A stretch of 64,000 nt of DNA from Phytoseiulus persimilis (Eukaryota > Arthropoda > Arachnida > Mesostigmata > Phytoseiidae), in the NCBI GenBank assembly GCA_037576195.1, contig CM075101.1, forward strand, positions 17,608,001 to 17,672,000, given 5' to 3'. The notes beneath the pieces were generated by a model that worked only from the letters and a program-made list of their open reading frames with translations, ran no database searches and was not told the DNA's origin. Below, piece after piece: positions 63,893 to 64,000 of this stretch; position 1 is the first letter of the stretch, and every line of letters starts with the position of its first letter. The translations under genes and the position numbers were made by a program.

Positions 63893-64000
63893 GTAAGAAA
63901 CTATCGGGTTACGAAGGGGGATTGACACAGGACGCGGCGGGGGCTGGAATTAATGCTCGAGAGGACCACGTGATCGCCGCAATGAAGCCAGGACGGAGCT

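Noticed and set aside
1..64000. CRISPR array, tRNA, rRNA, insertion sequence or operon
   Set aside because: No regularly spaced direct repeats with unique spacers, cloverleaf-like sequences, transposase frames or co-directional tight gene clusters were seen. The gene structures are eukaryotic.

Overview
This window reads as nuclear DNA of an animal, most likely an arthropod. Its recognisable genes are split by short introns (about 80-130 bases in several cases) with GT...AG borders. The proteins are metazoan families, and there is no operon structure, ribosome-binding-site spacing or dense coding. Base composition is near or slightly above 50% GC, CpG is not visibly depleted, and third codon positions favour G/C. 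A parasitiform mite such as a phytoseiid would fit, but that is inference only.

Layout. (1) 1-3.8 kb, minus strand: the 5' half of a SIPA1-like Rap GTPase-activating-protein gene (SIPA1L family), starting at 3817 and running toward the left edge. A second well-preserved open frame of unknown identity runs off the left edge at 286-1. (2) 4-19.5 kb: mostly non-coding, with microsatellites, a perfect hairpin, a poly-C tract and one weak exon candidate near 11.2 kb. (3) 19,553-24,374, plus strand: a complete nine-exon gene for SLC12A9, a cation-chloride-cotransporter-family protein. It is the best-resolved gene here. (4) 24.4-32 kb: little convincing coding sequence, with two isolated exon-like segments. 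(5) 32,026-32,875, minus strand: a large glutamine-rich internal exon of an unidentified protein. (6) 37,827-42,586, minus strand: the last four coding exons of isoprenylcysteine carboxyl methyltransferase (ICMT). Its N-terminal exon was not found. (7) 42.6-62.8 kb: GC-rich, rich in homopolymer and tandem repeats, with no gene I can defend. It includes an eight-copy 17-bp minisatellite at 58.7 kb. (8) 62.8-64 kb: splice-site-bounded open segments on both strands that suggest another gene, with the strand unresolved.

The recognised products (Rap signalling scaffold, membrane transporter-like protein, ER methyltransferase of CAAX proteins) have no obvious joint pathway. This is an ordinary eukaryotic neighbourhood. 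I saw no rRNA gene, tRNA gene, CRISPR array, intact transposon, or clear novel defence or biosynthetic system. The most useful leads are the unidentified open frames and the odd repeats, listed as findings.
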